Origin: Clostridiaceae bacterium
GTDB lineage: Bacteria > Cyanobacteriota > Vampirovibrionia > Gastranaerophilales > Gastranaerophilaceae
NCBI GenBank assembly: GCA_022641775.1
Contig: JALCDS010000003.1
Coordinates: forward strand, 50,306-114,305
Reading direction: 5' to 3'
DNA length: 64,000 nucleotides
Position numbers and translations under genes: made by a program. Shown one piece after another: positions 19,044 to 28,062 of this stretch. The notes under the pieces were generated by a model. It was not told the DNA's origin and searched no databases. It saw nothing but the letters and a program-made list of their open reading frames with translations. Position 1 is the first letter of the stretch, and each line of letters begins with the position of its first letter.

Positions 19044-19954
19044 TCAAATAGTGCGGAAATAAAATCGTCAGCATCAAAAGGTTTCAAATCTTCCATTTTT
19101 TCACCTACACCAATCAATTTTACAGGTAATTTCATTTCTTTTGCCACTGCCAAAACTATTGCACCTTTAGCCGAACCATCAAGCTTTGTGAGGGCAACTG
19201 ATGTCAGATTAACGGCTTCTTTAAATACCTTTGCCTGTTCAAGTCCATTTTGACCTGTATTTGCATCAAGTACAAGCATGCATTCTCTTAGTGCTTCCGG
19301 CGCTTTTTTATCAATAACCGCCTTAATTTTTGCCAATTCTTCCATTAAATTAAATTTATTTTGTAATCTTCCTGCCGTATCAACCAAAATTACATTATAA
19401 TGCTCGTTATTTGCTTTTTCAATGGCTTCATATACAACTGATGCGGGATCGGCCTTGTCGCGGCGTACAATGTCCGCTCCTGCCCTTTTTGACCAGATAT
19501 CAAGTTGCTCTTCTGCTGCTGCACGAAAAGTGTCTCCGGCAGCTATCAAAACTTTTTTACCGTCATTTTTAAATTTGTAAGCGAGTTTTGCAATGAGTGT
19601 TGTTTTACCGACGCCGTTTACTCCGGTGATAAAATAAATGTTTAATTCATCTTCTTTGAAATTTAATTCATTTGAACCTGCATCATTTAAAGTTTTTGTA
19701 AATTCATTTTTCAGATAGGATTTTACATCGGCAGGTTTTATTTTGTCTTGAGAACGTAGTTTATCAACAAGTTCCGAGGCATAACCTACACCTAAATCTG
19801 CACTGATAAGTGTATCTTCCATATCATCAAGAACAAACTCCGAAAACTCTGCTTCATCAGACACGGAATTAACTACATTGTTGACCAATGCAGTTGCAGT
19901 GTTTGATACGGTATCTTTTAAATTTTGAAGTTTTTCTTTAAAGAATCCAAACAT
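19040..19954 (-). CDS. ftsY: Signal recognition particle receptor FtsY
   Basis: The 304-residue SRP GTPase docks ribosome-SRP complexes at the membrane. It has an N-terminal helical N domain and a G domain with GVNGVGKTT (G1), DTFRAAAEEQL (insertion box), VDTAGRLQ (G3) and TKLDGSAKG (G4). It lacks the long acidic A domain of E. coli FtsY, as in many other bacteria. Its ATG overlaps the nusB stop by one base (TAATG). The SRP partner gene ffh is at 57569-58936. Confidence 0.95.
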   Translation of the reverse strand: MFGFFKEKLQNLKDTVSNTATALVNNVVNSVSDEAEFSEFVLDDMEDTLISADLGVGYASELVDKLRSQDKIKPADVKSYLKNEFTKTLNDAGSNELNFKEDELNIYFITGVNGVGKTTLIAKLAYKFKNDGKKVLIAAGDTFRAAAEEQLDIWSKRAGADIVRRDKADPASVVYEAIEKANNEHYNVILVDTAGRLQNKFNLMEELAKIKAVIDKKAPEALRECMLVLDANTGQNGLEQAKVFKEAVNLTSVALTKLDGSAKGAIVLAVAKEMKLPVKLIGVGEKMEDLKPFDADDFISALFD

Positions 19955-20613
19955 TATTTAAGTCCAAAATCTACAATAACCTTTGCTAAAATACCGTTAA
20001 TAAATGATGCACTGTCGTCTGTCGAATATTTTTTTGCAAGTTCAATTGCTTCATCAACGACAACTTTCATTGGAGCATCTTTTAAATATAAAAGTTCTGA
20101 AATTGCGATACGTAAAATATCTTTATCCATTTTTACGAGTCTGTCAATATTCCAATTTTTTGCATATTTTTGAATTGTTTCATCAATTTCGGTATGATTT
20201 TTTTGGAAAACTTCTGCAATTTCAACAGCATAATCTTTAACTTCATTTTTTGAATCAAGTGTTGTAAATTCAGCTATATCTAAAGCTGCCAAAGCTTTTT
20301 CTGCTACATCTATAATTGTATCAATTTTGCCTTCCATATCAGATGTCATCGGAATAGGAACTGCTACGTTTTCAGCTTCCAATGGTCTGTTCAAATTTGT
20401 TTCATGATTTATTTCATAATTTTTAATTTGGTCTTTTATCTCAACTAAAGAACCTAGTACAAGTTTCAATTCATCGCTTGCATTGTCAGATAACATTCTG
20501 ACAGATTTTAAAATAATATCATCCAAAGTTTCTTTTGAATATGTTGTAATTTTCTTATCAAATTGTGAAAATAATATAAATGCTAATTCTCGTGATGCTC
20601 TGCGGGCTTGCAT
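19954..20613 (-). CDS. nusB: Transcription antitermination factor NusB
   Basis: The 219-residue protein has the NusB N-terminal ARRASRELAFILFSQ and C-terminal MDKDILRIAISELLYLKDAP...INGILAKV signatures. It is much longer than the ~140-residue E. coli protein because of a ~70-residue insertion between the halves, a feature I recall for cyanobacterial NusB. NusB with NusE binds boxA RNA for rRNA antitermination. First gene of the nusB-ftsY pair, coupled by TAATG. Confidence 0.9.
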   Translation of the reverse strand: MQARRASRELAFILFSQFDKKITTYSKETLDDIILKSVRMLSDNASDELKLVLGSLVEIKDQIKNYEINHETNLNRPLEAENVAVPIPMTSDMEGKIDTIIDVAEKALAALDIAEFTTLDSKNEVKDYAVEIAEVFQKNHTEIDETIQKYAKNWNIDRLVKMDKDILRIAISELLYLKDAPMKVVVDEAIELAKKYSTDDSASFINGILAKVIVDFGLK

Positions 20614-20786
20614 AATTTTAATTCCTTTTTATTTCGTATAACATCCGTTAATGTATCATGAAAAATCTTTAATAACAAGGAATTTTCTTTATGAAAAATT
20701 AAAAATCATTTATTTGGATGGTTGACTTTCTTTCCATCATCATTAAGATTAAATGAGAAGAAGGTATATAATAACGAGGTAGAAAT

Positions 20787-21338
20787 ATGTCATCAATTTT
20801 AGCCGGTATAACTTCCGGAATAGAAAATACTTATTCATATATAGCAAGTCAATATACAGATGGACTTACACTAAAAAACCTAACATCTGCAAGAAGCAAT
20901 TCGACACTATCACAAAATATAAATTCATCATTTGCAAGTTACTTGCAAACAAATTTCAAATCGATAGATTCAAATGGTGACGGTGTAATTACATCTGATG
21001 AGATGACAAAACTTACAAACAAATTGTCTTCATCAGGTATGACAAAAACGGAATTGCAACAACTTTATGCATCAGGTAACAGCGGTATTTCAGAGAGCAA
21101 AATGACTGAAATTTTGGAACACTTTGAAGATATGGATACAAATCACGACGGAAAACTTACAGATGCTGAAATTTCTGCGTATTCTGTAAATTCATCGAAA
21201 CAACAAAAAGAAGATGAAATGAGATTGAAAGCAGCCGGAGATATGTCAGTATTTTATGGTAGTGATTCGTCTTCTGATAGTACATATAGCATTTTGAGCT
21301 ACAGATATAAAAATTCTTCAGGTAGCAGTTCATCATAG
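20787..21338 (+). CDS. EF-hand calcium-binding protein
   Basis: The 183-residue protein has two canonical EF-hand loops: residues 61-72 (DSNGDGVITSDE) and 117-128 (DTNHDGKLTDAE), both with all acidic calcium ligands. The N-terminal ~50 residues and the C-terminus are Ser-rich. No clear signal peptide is present, although short EF-hand proteins like this can be exported by other routes. GAGGT precedes the ATG, and TATAAT lies at 20767-20772. It is a stand-alone gene; the EF-hand in the 2661 protein is a second case in this window. Calcium binding is inferred from the loop residues. Confidence 0.82.
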   Translation: MSSILAGITSGIENTYSYIASQYTDGLTLKNLTSARSNSTLSQNINSSFASYLQTNFKSIDSNGDGVITSDEMTKLTNKLSSSGMTKTELQQLYASGNSGISESKMTEILEHFEDMDTNHDGKLTDAEISAYSVNSSKQQKEDEMRLKAAGDMSVFYGSDSSSDSTYSILSYRYKNSSGSSSS

Positions 21339-21410
21339 CTTTTGAATGAATAAAAATTTTAACAACCATATATAGTAACTTAGTAACACTTCTAAAAAGG
21401 GAAATTTTTG

Positions 21411-21437
21411 GTGGCAAGTCTTTTAAAGACTTGCCAC
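21411..21437. terminator. Long perfect hairpin, possible terminator
   Basis: GTGGCAAGTCTTT (21411-21423) and AAAGACTTGCCAC (21425-21437) are exact inverse complements, so the RNA folds into a strong hairpin whose working loop is four or five bases. It is not followed by a clean T-run on either strand (TTCTATATG follows), so it may be a weak terminator for the EF-hand gene or an RNA stability element. Confidence 0.4.
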
Positions 21438-21493
21438 TTCTATATGTCAAAATTTTTTATGTCCGGATTTTAGTAATATTACTTAAAAAAATG

Positions 21494-21522
21494 TTGAGGA
21501 CAAATTTTAACAGGTCTATAAT
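21494..21522 (+). promoter_or_regulatory. Sigma70-type promoter of prs
   Basis: TTGAGG (21494-21499), a 17-base spacer and a perfect TATAAT (21517-21522). Transcription should start near 21529, giving a ~34-base leader with AGAAAGGA before the ATG at 21563. This is an ordinary leadered promoter and contrasts with the leaderless ones elsewhere. Confidence 0.65.
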
Positions 21523-21562
21523 AAACTATGTCGCATGCTAAAACAGAAAGGATTTATAAAAA

Positions 21563-22576
21563 ATGGCTTTAGAAATGGAAGAACTACCAAAGTTGGAACG
21601 TGCAATTACTCCGACTCACGACATCAAATTGTTTGCAGGACGTTCAAATACGAAGCTTGCTCAAGAAATTGCAAATTATCTTGGAACTTCGGTTGGACCA
21701 ATGGTTGTGAAAAATTTTGCAGATGGTGAAATATATGTTCAAGTAAAGGAAAGTGTACGTGGGGATGATGTTTTCATTATTCAGCCTTTATGCAATCCGG
21801 TTAACGAAAATTTAATGGAATTATTAATTATTATAGATGCTTTCAAGCGTGCAAGTGCAAAATCAATTACGGCGGTTATTCCGTATTATGGTTATGCAAG
21901 ACAAGATAGAAAAACTTCCGGTAGAGAAGCTATTACAGCAAAATTGGTTGCTGATTTATTGACAACAGCAGGCGCAAACAGAGTTTTGGCAATGGATTTA
22001 CATACAGGTCAAATTCAAGGTTTCTTTAATATTTTAGTTGACCATATTTTTGCGACTACAATCCTTGTAAATTATATAAAGAGTTTAAAAATAAATCCTG
22101 ATGACATAGTTGCGGTAAGTCCTGATACAGGCGGAGTTCAAAGAACAAGATATTTTGCAAAACAAGTAGGATGTACTTTGGCAATTATTGATAAACGCCG
22201 TGACAAACATAATGAAGCTATTGCCAATAACGTAATAGGTGATGTTAAAGGCAAAGTTTGTGTTATGTTCGATGACATTATTGATACCGCTGGTACAATT
22301 TGTGGTGCGGCAAGATTGTTAAAAGAACAAGGTGCAAAAGATGTTTATGTTTGTGCTACACACCCTGTATTCTCAGGTCCTGCTATAGAAAGACTTGGCT
22401 CAGCTCCTATAAAAGAATGTATCGTAACAAATACTATTCCTTTGGATATGTCTAAGATGCCTCCGAATATTACGCAATTATCAGTTGCTCCACTTTTGGG
22501 ACAAGCTATTGCAAGAATTCATGATGATGAATCTGTAAGTTCATTATTCGGATTTGAAAAGGAAATGAGTGTTTAA
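21563..22576 (+). CDS. prs: Ribose-phosphate pyrophosphokinase
   Basis: The 337-residue enzyme makes PRPP from ribose 5-phosphate and ATP for nucleotide, His and Trp synthesis. It has the N-terminal FAGRSNTKLAQEIA, the flexible-loop/ATP region YYGYARQDRKTSGRE, and the PRPP-binding motif DDIIDTAGTICGAA. The length is slightly over the family's ~315 because of an N-terminal extension. AGAAAGGA precedes the ATG. The response regulator gene follows after 71 bases on the same strand. Confidence 0.95.
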   Translation: MALEMEELPKLERAITPTHDIKLFAGRSNTKLAQEIANYLGTSVGPMVVKNFADGEIYVQVKESVRGDDVFIIQPLCNPVNENLMELLIIIDAFKRASAKSITAVIPYYGYARQDRKTSGREAITAKLVADLLTTAGANRVLAMDLHTGQIQGFFNILVDHIFATTILVNYIKSLKINPDDIVAVSPDTGGVQRTRYFAKQVGCTLAIIDKRRDKHNEAIANNVIGDVKGKVCVMFDDIIDTAGTICGAARLLKEQGAKDVYVCATHPVFSGPAIERLGSAPIKECIVTNTIPLDMSKMPPNITQLSVAPLLGQAIARIHDDESVSSLFGFEKEMSV

Positions 22577-22647
22577 AATATAGAAAAATTTAAAAAATTT
22601 AAAAGTTATTCTATATTAAATGAACTTGAAATAAGAAAAGAGAAAGC

Positions 22648-23361
22648 ATGTCAGATATTCAAAAAAGAATTTTAATAGTTGATGATGATGATGAAATCAG
22701 AGATTTGTTGGAATTTGACGTGTCTCACAGCGGATATTTTGTCGATACTGCTCGTGATGGACGTGAAGGGTTAAACAAAGCTTTGAACAACACATACGAC
22801 TTGATTCTTTTGGATGTTATGATGCCAAAGATGAACGGGTTTGACGTTGCTAAAAATATTCGCCAAGCAAAACTTTCTATTCCGATTTTGATGCTAACGG
22901 CAAAAGGTACGATTGATGATAAAACAGAAGGGTTTGATTCCGGTGTTGATGATTATTTGGTAAAACCTTTTGATATTCAGGAAGTTTTATTAAGAATCAG
23001 GGTACTTTTAAGACGTAATCAAGTTGAGGATAAAAATGCTTTGTCTGATGAAATTTTGAAGGCAGGAGATATTGAAATTTTTCCGGAGAGTTTGGAATGT
23101 ATTATTGTTAATAAACGTTCAAAACTTACTCCAACCGAGTTTGAAATTCTTTATTGTTTGATGCAACATTTCAACAATTCAGTCACTTTAGCAACTTTAT
23201 TAGACGAAGTTTGGGGCTATGATAGCAATGAAGATGTAAGAATGTTGAGGGTTCATGTAGGCGGTTTGAGAAACAAAATTGAAACCGATGCTAAAAATCC
23301 TAAATATTTGCATACAGTTACAAATGTCGGTTACAAACTTACCCCGTTTAGTGAAGAATAA
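22648..23361 (+). CDS. OmpR/PhoB-family response regulator
   Basis: The 237-residue DNA-binding regulator has a receiver domain (residues ~7-120) with the acidic pocket DDDDE, phosphoacceptor D56 (LLDVMMP) and the LTAKG lysine. A C-terminal winged helix (~140-235) has LTPTEFEILYCLM and VRMLRVHVGGLRNKIE, diagnostic of OmpR/PhoB types. It is followed after 14 bases by its likely partner kinase. The signal and the target genes are unknown. It could correspond to a cyanobacterial NblR/RpaB-type regulator, but I cannot decide that from sequence. Confidence 0.92.
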   Translation: MSDIQKRILIVDDDDEIRDLLEFDVSHSGYFVDTARDGREGLNKALNNTYDLILLDVMMPKMNGFDVAKNIRQAKLSIPILMLTAKGTIDDKTEGFDSGVDDYLVKPFDIQEVLLRIRVLLRRNQVEDKNALSDEILKAGDIEIFPESLECIIVNKRSKLTPTEFEILYCLMQHFNNSVTLATLLDEVWGYDSNEDVRMLRVHVGGLRNKIETDAKNPKYLHTVTNVGYKLTPFSEE

Positions 23362-23375
23362 AAAGGGATAATTTG

Positions 23376-25061
23376 ATGGCATTTAAAATTAAGCTGCACA
23401 GACTAAAAATAGTAGAACAGATTGCAATTGTATTTTTCTTTGCAGTTTTGATTCCAATGTCTATCAGTGGGTTTATTATTAACAATATTAACCAACAGGC
23501 GGTAAGAGCTCAATTAAGAGCTTCTGCTGTTATGATTGCAAATACGGTATCGGATGAAATTGATTTTTATTCATTGAATGTAAATGACAGAGTACGTCAA
23601 TTGGCTTTTTCTCTAAAATATTTTAAATCAGATTGGCAAAGGAAAGTTTATTTAAAAGCTGTTATGAAGGACTTTAACAGTTGTGAAAAGTTTGAATTTG
23701 CAAAAAATAATAATGAACTGGCCAGAATAAGCAACCAAAATATTACAAGACATAAAGCAACTGTGTATGCGAAAATGCAGGATGGACGTTATCTTGTCGC
23801 AACTTATGATACAGAAGCATTAAAAAAACAGCTTTTTCGTTCACTAAAAGATGATAAAAGGCAAATTTATGTATTGGAAGATAACGGCAAGTTGATTGCA
23901 CAACACAATTACAAAGAAAAAGATTTTGAAAAAACAATGTTGCTTTTACCTAAAAAGATGAAAACTGATGAAGCGGAAATTTTTGGGGATATAAAAAATC
24001 AACCGTTAGTTTATATAAAAAAAGATAATCCTAAAATTACGATTATCGTAAATACAACAGAAAAAGTTACAAACAAAACAATTAATTCAAACAGGTTCAA
24101 GATTATTCTTTCAATTCTTGCTGCGGTTTCGGTTATTTTTGCAGTTATGGCACTTTATATATTTTACTTGTATATCAATATGCGGCAATTGTTTAAAGGA
24201 GTTATCGCAATTACAAAAGGTAATTATCAACGTCAGGTCAGACTTTTGACGACAGCATTTACACCACATGAAATTGTGTTTACCGCTAATGAATTTAACA
24301 AGATGGCGAGTGAAATTCACAAATCATACTTACAACTGAAGAAAAATAACAAAGAATTAAAAGAATTAAATGAATTCAGGTCAAATTTGATTGATACGGT
24401 AAGCCATGAATTAAGGACACCTTTAACAAGTATTCAAGGCTATACTTCACGTCTTATGCGCCAAGATATAGAAATTGATGAAGCAACTAAACAAAAATCA
24501 TTACGCATAATAAAAGAACAATCAGAAAGATTAAAACAGTTGATAGAAGATTTATTAACTATTCCTGATATTGAGGGAATGAGGTTAAGAACTGTTATGG
24601 AGTCTGTTTGGATTCCGGAGGTTTTGGAAGATGCAAGACTTTTAATCCGTAACAAAAATAATACAGAATTTGTATTCAATATTGATGAAAGTTTTCCTCG
24701 CATTATGGCAGATAAAAACAGGTTAGTTCAAGTTTTTGTAAATTTGTTGGAAAATGCTTCAAAATACGCTGATGAAGGTACAAAAGTTGTTGTAGATGCT
24801 GTATGTGATGATAAAAAAGCCAAAATTTTTGTACAAAATCAATGTCCGATAATTCCTGAAGATAAGTTGCAGAAGTTGTTCGGTAAATTTATCAGAATGG
24901 ATAATAATACAACAAGAACTACGCGTGGAACAGGCTTGGGATTGTTTATTGTAAAAGGTCTTGTAGAAGCTATGCATGGCGAAATCAAATTGAAATCTAC
25001 AAAAGAATGTGGTTTTACTGTAGAAGTTACATTTATGCTTGATAACGGGGCTCAAGATTAA
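23376..25061 (+). CDS. HAMP-containing sensor histidine kinase
   Basis: ATG 23376 is preferred to TTG 23373 given AAAAGGGA upstream; the protein has 561 residues. Transmembrane helix 1 (~17-38), an extracytoplasmic sensor of ~200 residues, transmembrane helix 2 (~247-270), a HAMP linker, a HisKA domain with VSHELRTPLTS (phosphoacceptor H344), and a HATPase domain with NLLENASKYADEG and GTGLGLFIVKGL. It autophosphorylates and passes phosphate to the adjacent regulator. The ligand is unknown. Its stop overlaps the tadA ATG (TAATG). Confidence 0.92.
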   Translation: MAFKIKLHRLKIVEQIAIVFFFAVLIPMSISGFIINNINQQAVRAQLRASAVMIANTVSDEIDFYSLNVNDRVRQLAFSLKYFKSDWQRKVYLKAVMKDFNSCEKFEFAKNNNELARISNQNITRHKATVYAKMQDGRYLVATYDTEALKKQLFRSLKDDKRQIYVLEDNGKLIAQHNYKEKDFEKTMLLLPKKMKTDEAEIFGDIKNQPLVYIKKDNPKITIIVNTTEKVTNKTINSNRFKIILSILAAVSVIFAVMALYIFYLYINMRQLFKGVIAITKGNYQRQVRLLTTAFTPHEIVFTANEFNKMASEIHKSYLQLKKNNKELKELNEFRSNLIDTVSHELRTPLTSIQGYTSRLMRQDIEIDEATKQKSLRIIKEQSERLKQLIEDLLTIPDIEGMRLRTVMESVWIPEVLEDARLLIRNKNNTEFVFNIDESFPRIMADKNRLVQVFVNLLENASKYADEGTKVVVDAVCDDKKAKIFVQNQCPIIPEDKLQKLFGKFIRMDNNTTRTTRGTGLGLFIVKGLVEAMHGEIKLKSTKECGFTVEVTFMLDNGAQD

Positions 25062-25510
25062 TGGATTATATGTCAGAGCTTATTGGGTATGTAAAAGGGA
25101 ATATCTCCAATGAAATTCCTGTTGGTGCTTTTGTCGTAAAAGGGGATAAAGTTATTGCAAAAGCTTTGAACACAAAAGAGAAAGATAATGATGTGACGCA
25201 TCATGCAGAAATACTTGCGATTAAAGATGCTGAAAAGGTTTTAAATAATTGGCGCCTTGACGATTGCGAGATGTATGTAACTTTAGAACCTTGTCCGATG
25301 TGTGCTTGGGCAATAATCAGTTCAAGAATAAAAAATATTTATTTTGGTTCTTATGATTTGAATTATGGCGCATTGGGTTCAAAAATTGATTTGAGACAAA
25401 TTGCGAATTCAAAATTGAAGGTTTATGGTGGAATTTTAGAAAAAGAATGTGATAGTATTTTGGAAGAATATTTCAGGAGATTGAGGACAAATGGCAAAAT
25501 TGGAAACTAA
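25061..25510 (+). CDS. tadA: tRNA-specific adenosine deaminase
   Basis: The 149-residue zinc deaminase has H48-A-E50 and PCPMC (C78, C81), the ligands and proton shuttle of the cytidine/deoxycytidylate deaminase fold. TLEPCPMCAWAIISSRI matches TadA, which converts A34 to inosine in tRNA-Arg(ACG). A guanine deaminase is less likely because of the typical TadA C-terminal part (DLNYGALGSKIDL). It is coupled to the kinase gene by TAATG and overlaps the next gene by 20 bases, an unusual operon partner for a two-component system. Confidence 0.88.
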   Translation: MDYMSELIGYVKGNISNEIPVGAFVVKGDKVIAKALNTKEKDNDVTHHAEILAIKDAEKVLNNWRLDDCEMYVTLEPCPMCAWAIISSRIKNIYFGSYDLNYGALGSKIDLRQIANSKLKVYGGILEKECDSILEEYFRRLRTNGKIGN

Positions 25511-26279
25511 AACAAACTTAAAACAAACACTTGATGCATTAGTGGAAACTTATGAAAATCCTGATTTTGTAAAAGATGATCCTATCCAATTTATACACAA
25601 GTTTACGGATAAAAAAGATATAGAAATAGCAGGCTTTATCTCTTCTTGTTTTGCATTTGGGAAACGTGAATTATTCATTAAAAAGTTGAATGATTTTTTT
25701 GAAATCGCAAATAACAAACCTCTTGAATACGTTTTAAACGGAGATTTTTCAAAATTAAAAGATTTTAATTATCGTTTTATAAAGCCTAATGATATGATGG
25801 AAATGATGCGAATTTTAAGAGAATTGTATGCAAAAGATGGTGGATTGGAAGAACTTTTCAAATTTGCTTACAAAAATGCTTCAACTAATAGTATTTTTAA
25901 CTATTCAACGTTTTTTAAAACAGTAACGGATTATTTTTATTCTCGTGTAAAAAACCCTGTCGGACAAGGATTCTATTTTATGTTGCCAAATCCTGAAAAA
26001 GGCGGAGCGATGAAAAGAATGAACATGTATCTTCGTTGGATGGTAAGAAAAAGTGTTGTTGATTTTGGGATTTGGACATTTATGAAACCTTCAGAACTTT
26101 TGATTCCATTAGATGTCCATGTCGGCAGAATTTCTCGTGAGTTGGGAATATTGAATCGAAAAGCAAATGATTTTAAATCTGTTATAGAAATTACCGATTG
26201 TTTACGTGAATTTTGTCCTGAAGATCCTATAAAATACGATTTTGCGATGTTTGGTTATGGAGTAAATAACAAAGATTAA
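25491..26279 (+). CDS. TIGR02757/DUF2400-type protein
   Basis: The 262-residue protein resembles the TIGR02757 family: an N-terminal DPIQFIHKF...EIAGFISSCFAFGKRELFI, a middle NPEKGGAMKRMNMYLRWMVR, and a C-terminal PLDVHVGRISRELGIL...CPEDPIKYDFAMFGYG. The last part looks like a helix-hairpin-helix glycosylase-type fold, but no catalytic function is established. It overlaps tadA by 20 bases, so it is cotranscribed and coupled. It ends four bases from the convergent U32 gene. Confidence 0.8.
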   Translation: MAKLETKTNLKQTLDALVETYENPDFVKDDPIQFIHKFTDKKDIEIAGFISSCFAFGKRELFIKKLNDFFEIANNKPLEYVLNGDFSKLKDFNYRFIKPNDMMEMMRILRELYAKDGGLEELFKFAYKNASTNSIFNYSTFFKTVTDYFYSRVKNPVGQGFYFMLPNPEKGGAMKRMNMYLRWMVRKSVVDFGIWTFMKPSELLIPLDVHVGRISRELGILNRKANDFKSVIEITDCLREFCPEDPIKYDFAMFGYGVNNKD

Positions 26280-26283
26280 AAGG

Positions 26284-28059
26284 TTATTGTGAAATTGTCA
26301 TTTCACAGTTTTTGCAATCGAAATTGAGTTTATATTTTTTACCTTTCTCGTCAATCAAGAATAATTTGTCAGGCGATTTACACATATTAAATGCGTATTT
26401 AAGGCAGTGTTTTGTTCGCATAAGTTCTTTTTCTTTGCAGTTGTGAGTACTTTCAACGCTCATTTCCGTAATTTTGCAGTTGCAATTTTTGTAGAAATTT
26501 TTTGCAGTTTCATTATGAACATTTGCTCTGTAATCGTATTCTTTAAAAGGAAATTCCGCGTATTTTAAAGGTTTTTGAATATCTTTTTTGTAATTTTTAA
26601 TTCGTTCAGCCATTAAATTTTCTAAGATTTCTCTACGATATTCGTTTATTTTTGAAATCGGGAGGAACGGTAAATTTTCTCCAATTTGTATTTTTTCAAC
26701 ATAAAAGTCGCTTTCGCCTGTCTTTTTTAGCTGATTTTTGAAGTTTTCAACCATTTTATCATAATTTTTAGGCGTTTCATTTTCTAATAATAAGGTTTTT
26801 ACTTCATTTTTGTCTTCATCAATTGCAATTAATTCATTGTTTTTAAATTCAAAATCAACTTTTATTTGACGTTTAAATTTAGCTGTTTCGAGTTTTTTGT
26901 TAAATTCAGAATCAACATTTCTAAAAATATCCGTTCCAACCTTTATTTCAGGCATTTTTGCAGGGTAAATTTTACTTACCCCTTTTATACCCTCGACTTT
27001 ATTAACTAAGAATCCGTTTATTTTGTCATTTTCAAAATAACAAAGTCCGTCTTGCGGATGAAATTCTATATTAGAAGTTATTTCAACAAAATTTTTACCG
27101 ATTTTAGAAATTTTTCCTACCTTTTCGCCGACAAATTTTGGGGAATTGAAGTTAAAACAATTTGTTCTGTTTTCCAAAAAATAATCGGTATAATTACGGT
27201 TAAAAGTTTTGTTTATATCAGGGATAAAGTCTGTAAAAACCTTGCCTGATGAAGTTTTTGATGTGAATTTATTGATTTCATTTCTATAAAAACTCACCAC
27301 ATTTTTAACATAATTTATATCTTTTAGGCGACCTTCGATTTTGAATGATTTAACTCCTGAATCAATAAGATTTTTCAAATGTTTTGAAGCGTTAAAATCT
27401 TTTAAGCTTAATAAATACTTGTCTTTAGCGATGATTTTACCTTTATCATTGATAATTGTGTATTTTTTTCGACAAGCCTGAGCACATTCGCCTCGGTTAG
27501 CACTTCTTCCACCGTTTGCAAAACTCAAATAGCATTGCCCGCTATAACTTACACAAAGTGCACCATGAATAAAGGTTTCAATATCGCAATTTGTATCAGC
27601 ACAAATTTCTTTTATTTGTGAAATAGATAGTTCTCTTGCTAAAATCACGCGTGAAACGCCGATATTATCAAAGAATTTAACTTTTTTTAATGTTCTGTTG
27701 TCGCATTGTGTACTGATATGGATTGGAATTGGCGGTAATCTACCCTCTATTGCAAGGTTTAAAATTCCCATATCTTGAATTATTATGGCATCAACACCAA
27801 TTTTATAAAGTTTTTCAATTAGTTTTTGAGCCTCAAGAAGCTCTGACTCTGTTAAAATTGTATTGATTGTGACATGAACTTTTACGTAAAATTTGTGTGC
27901 ATAATCAACAATCTCTTTTATGTCAGTAAGAGAATTCCCTGCGACTTTTCTTGCACCGAAATTTTGAGCACCGATATAGATAGCATCACATCCGCAATCA
28001 ATTGCAGCAAGCGCAGTTTGTTTATCTTTTGCCGGCGCTAAAAGTTCTATATCTTTCAT
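26284..28059 (-). CDS. U32-family peptidase/RlhA-type protein
   Basis: The 591-residue protein has the U32 core: MKDIELLAPAKDKQTALAAI, DAIYIGAQNFGARK, and the signature ETFIHGALCVSYSGQCYLSF followed by ANRGECAQACRKKY, whose cysteines probably hold an Fe-S cluster. A long C-terminal region (DUF3656-like) and a terminal cysteine cluster (FDCKNCEMT) follow. Members annotated as collagenase-like peptidases include RlhA/YdcP, needed for 23S rRNA C2501 hydroxylation; that role is more likely here than proteolysis. It starts three bases after thrC. Confidence 0.85.
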   Translation of the reverse strand: MKDIELLAPAKDKQTALAAIDCGCDAIYIGAQNFGARKVAGNSLTDIKEIVDYAHKFYVKVHVTINTILTESELLEAQKLIEKLYKIGVDAIIIQDMGILNLAIEGRLPPIPIHISTQCDNRTLKKVKFFDNIGVSRVILARELSISQIKEICADTNCDIETFIHGALCVSYSGQCYLSFANGGRSANRGECAQACRKKYTIINDKGKIIAKDKYLLSLKDFNASKHLKNLIDSGVKSFKIEGRLKDINYVKNVVSFYRNEINKFTSKTSSGKVFTDFIPDINKTFNRNYTDYFLENRTNCFNFNSPKFVGEKVGKISKIGKNFVEITSNIEFHPQDGLCYFENDKINGFLVNKVEGIKGVSKIYPAKMPEIKVGTDIFRNVDSEFNKKLETAKFKRQIKVDFEFKNNELIAIDEDKNEVKTLLLENETPKNYDKMVENFKNQLKKTGESDFYVEKIQIGENLPFLPISKINEYRREILENLMAERIKNYKKDIQKPLKYAEFPFKEYDYRANVHNETAKNFYKNCNCKITEMSVESTHNCKEKELMRTKHCLKYAFNMCKSPDKLFLIDEKGKKYKLNFDCKNCEMTISQ

Positions 28060-28062
28060 AAA

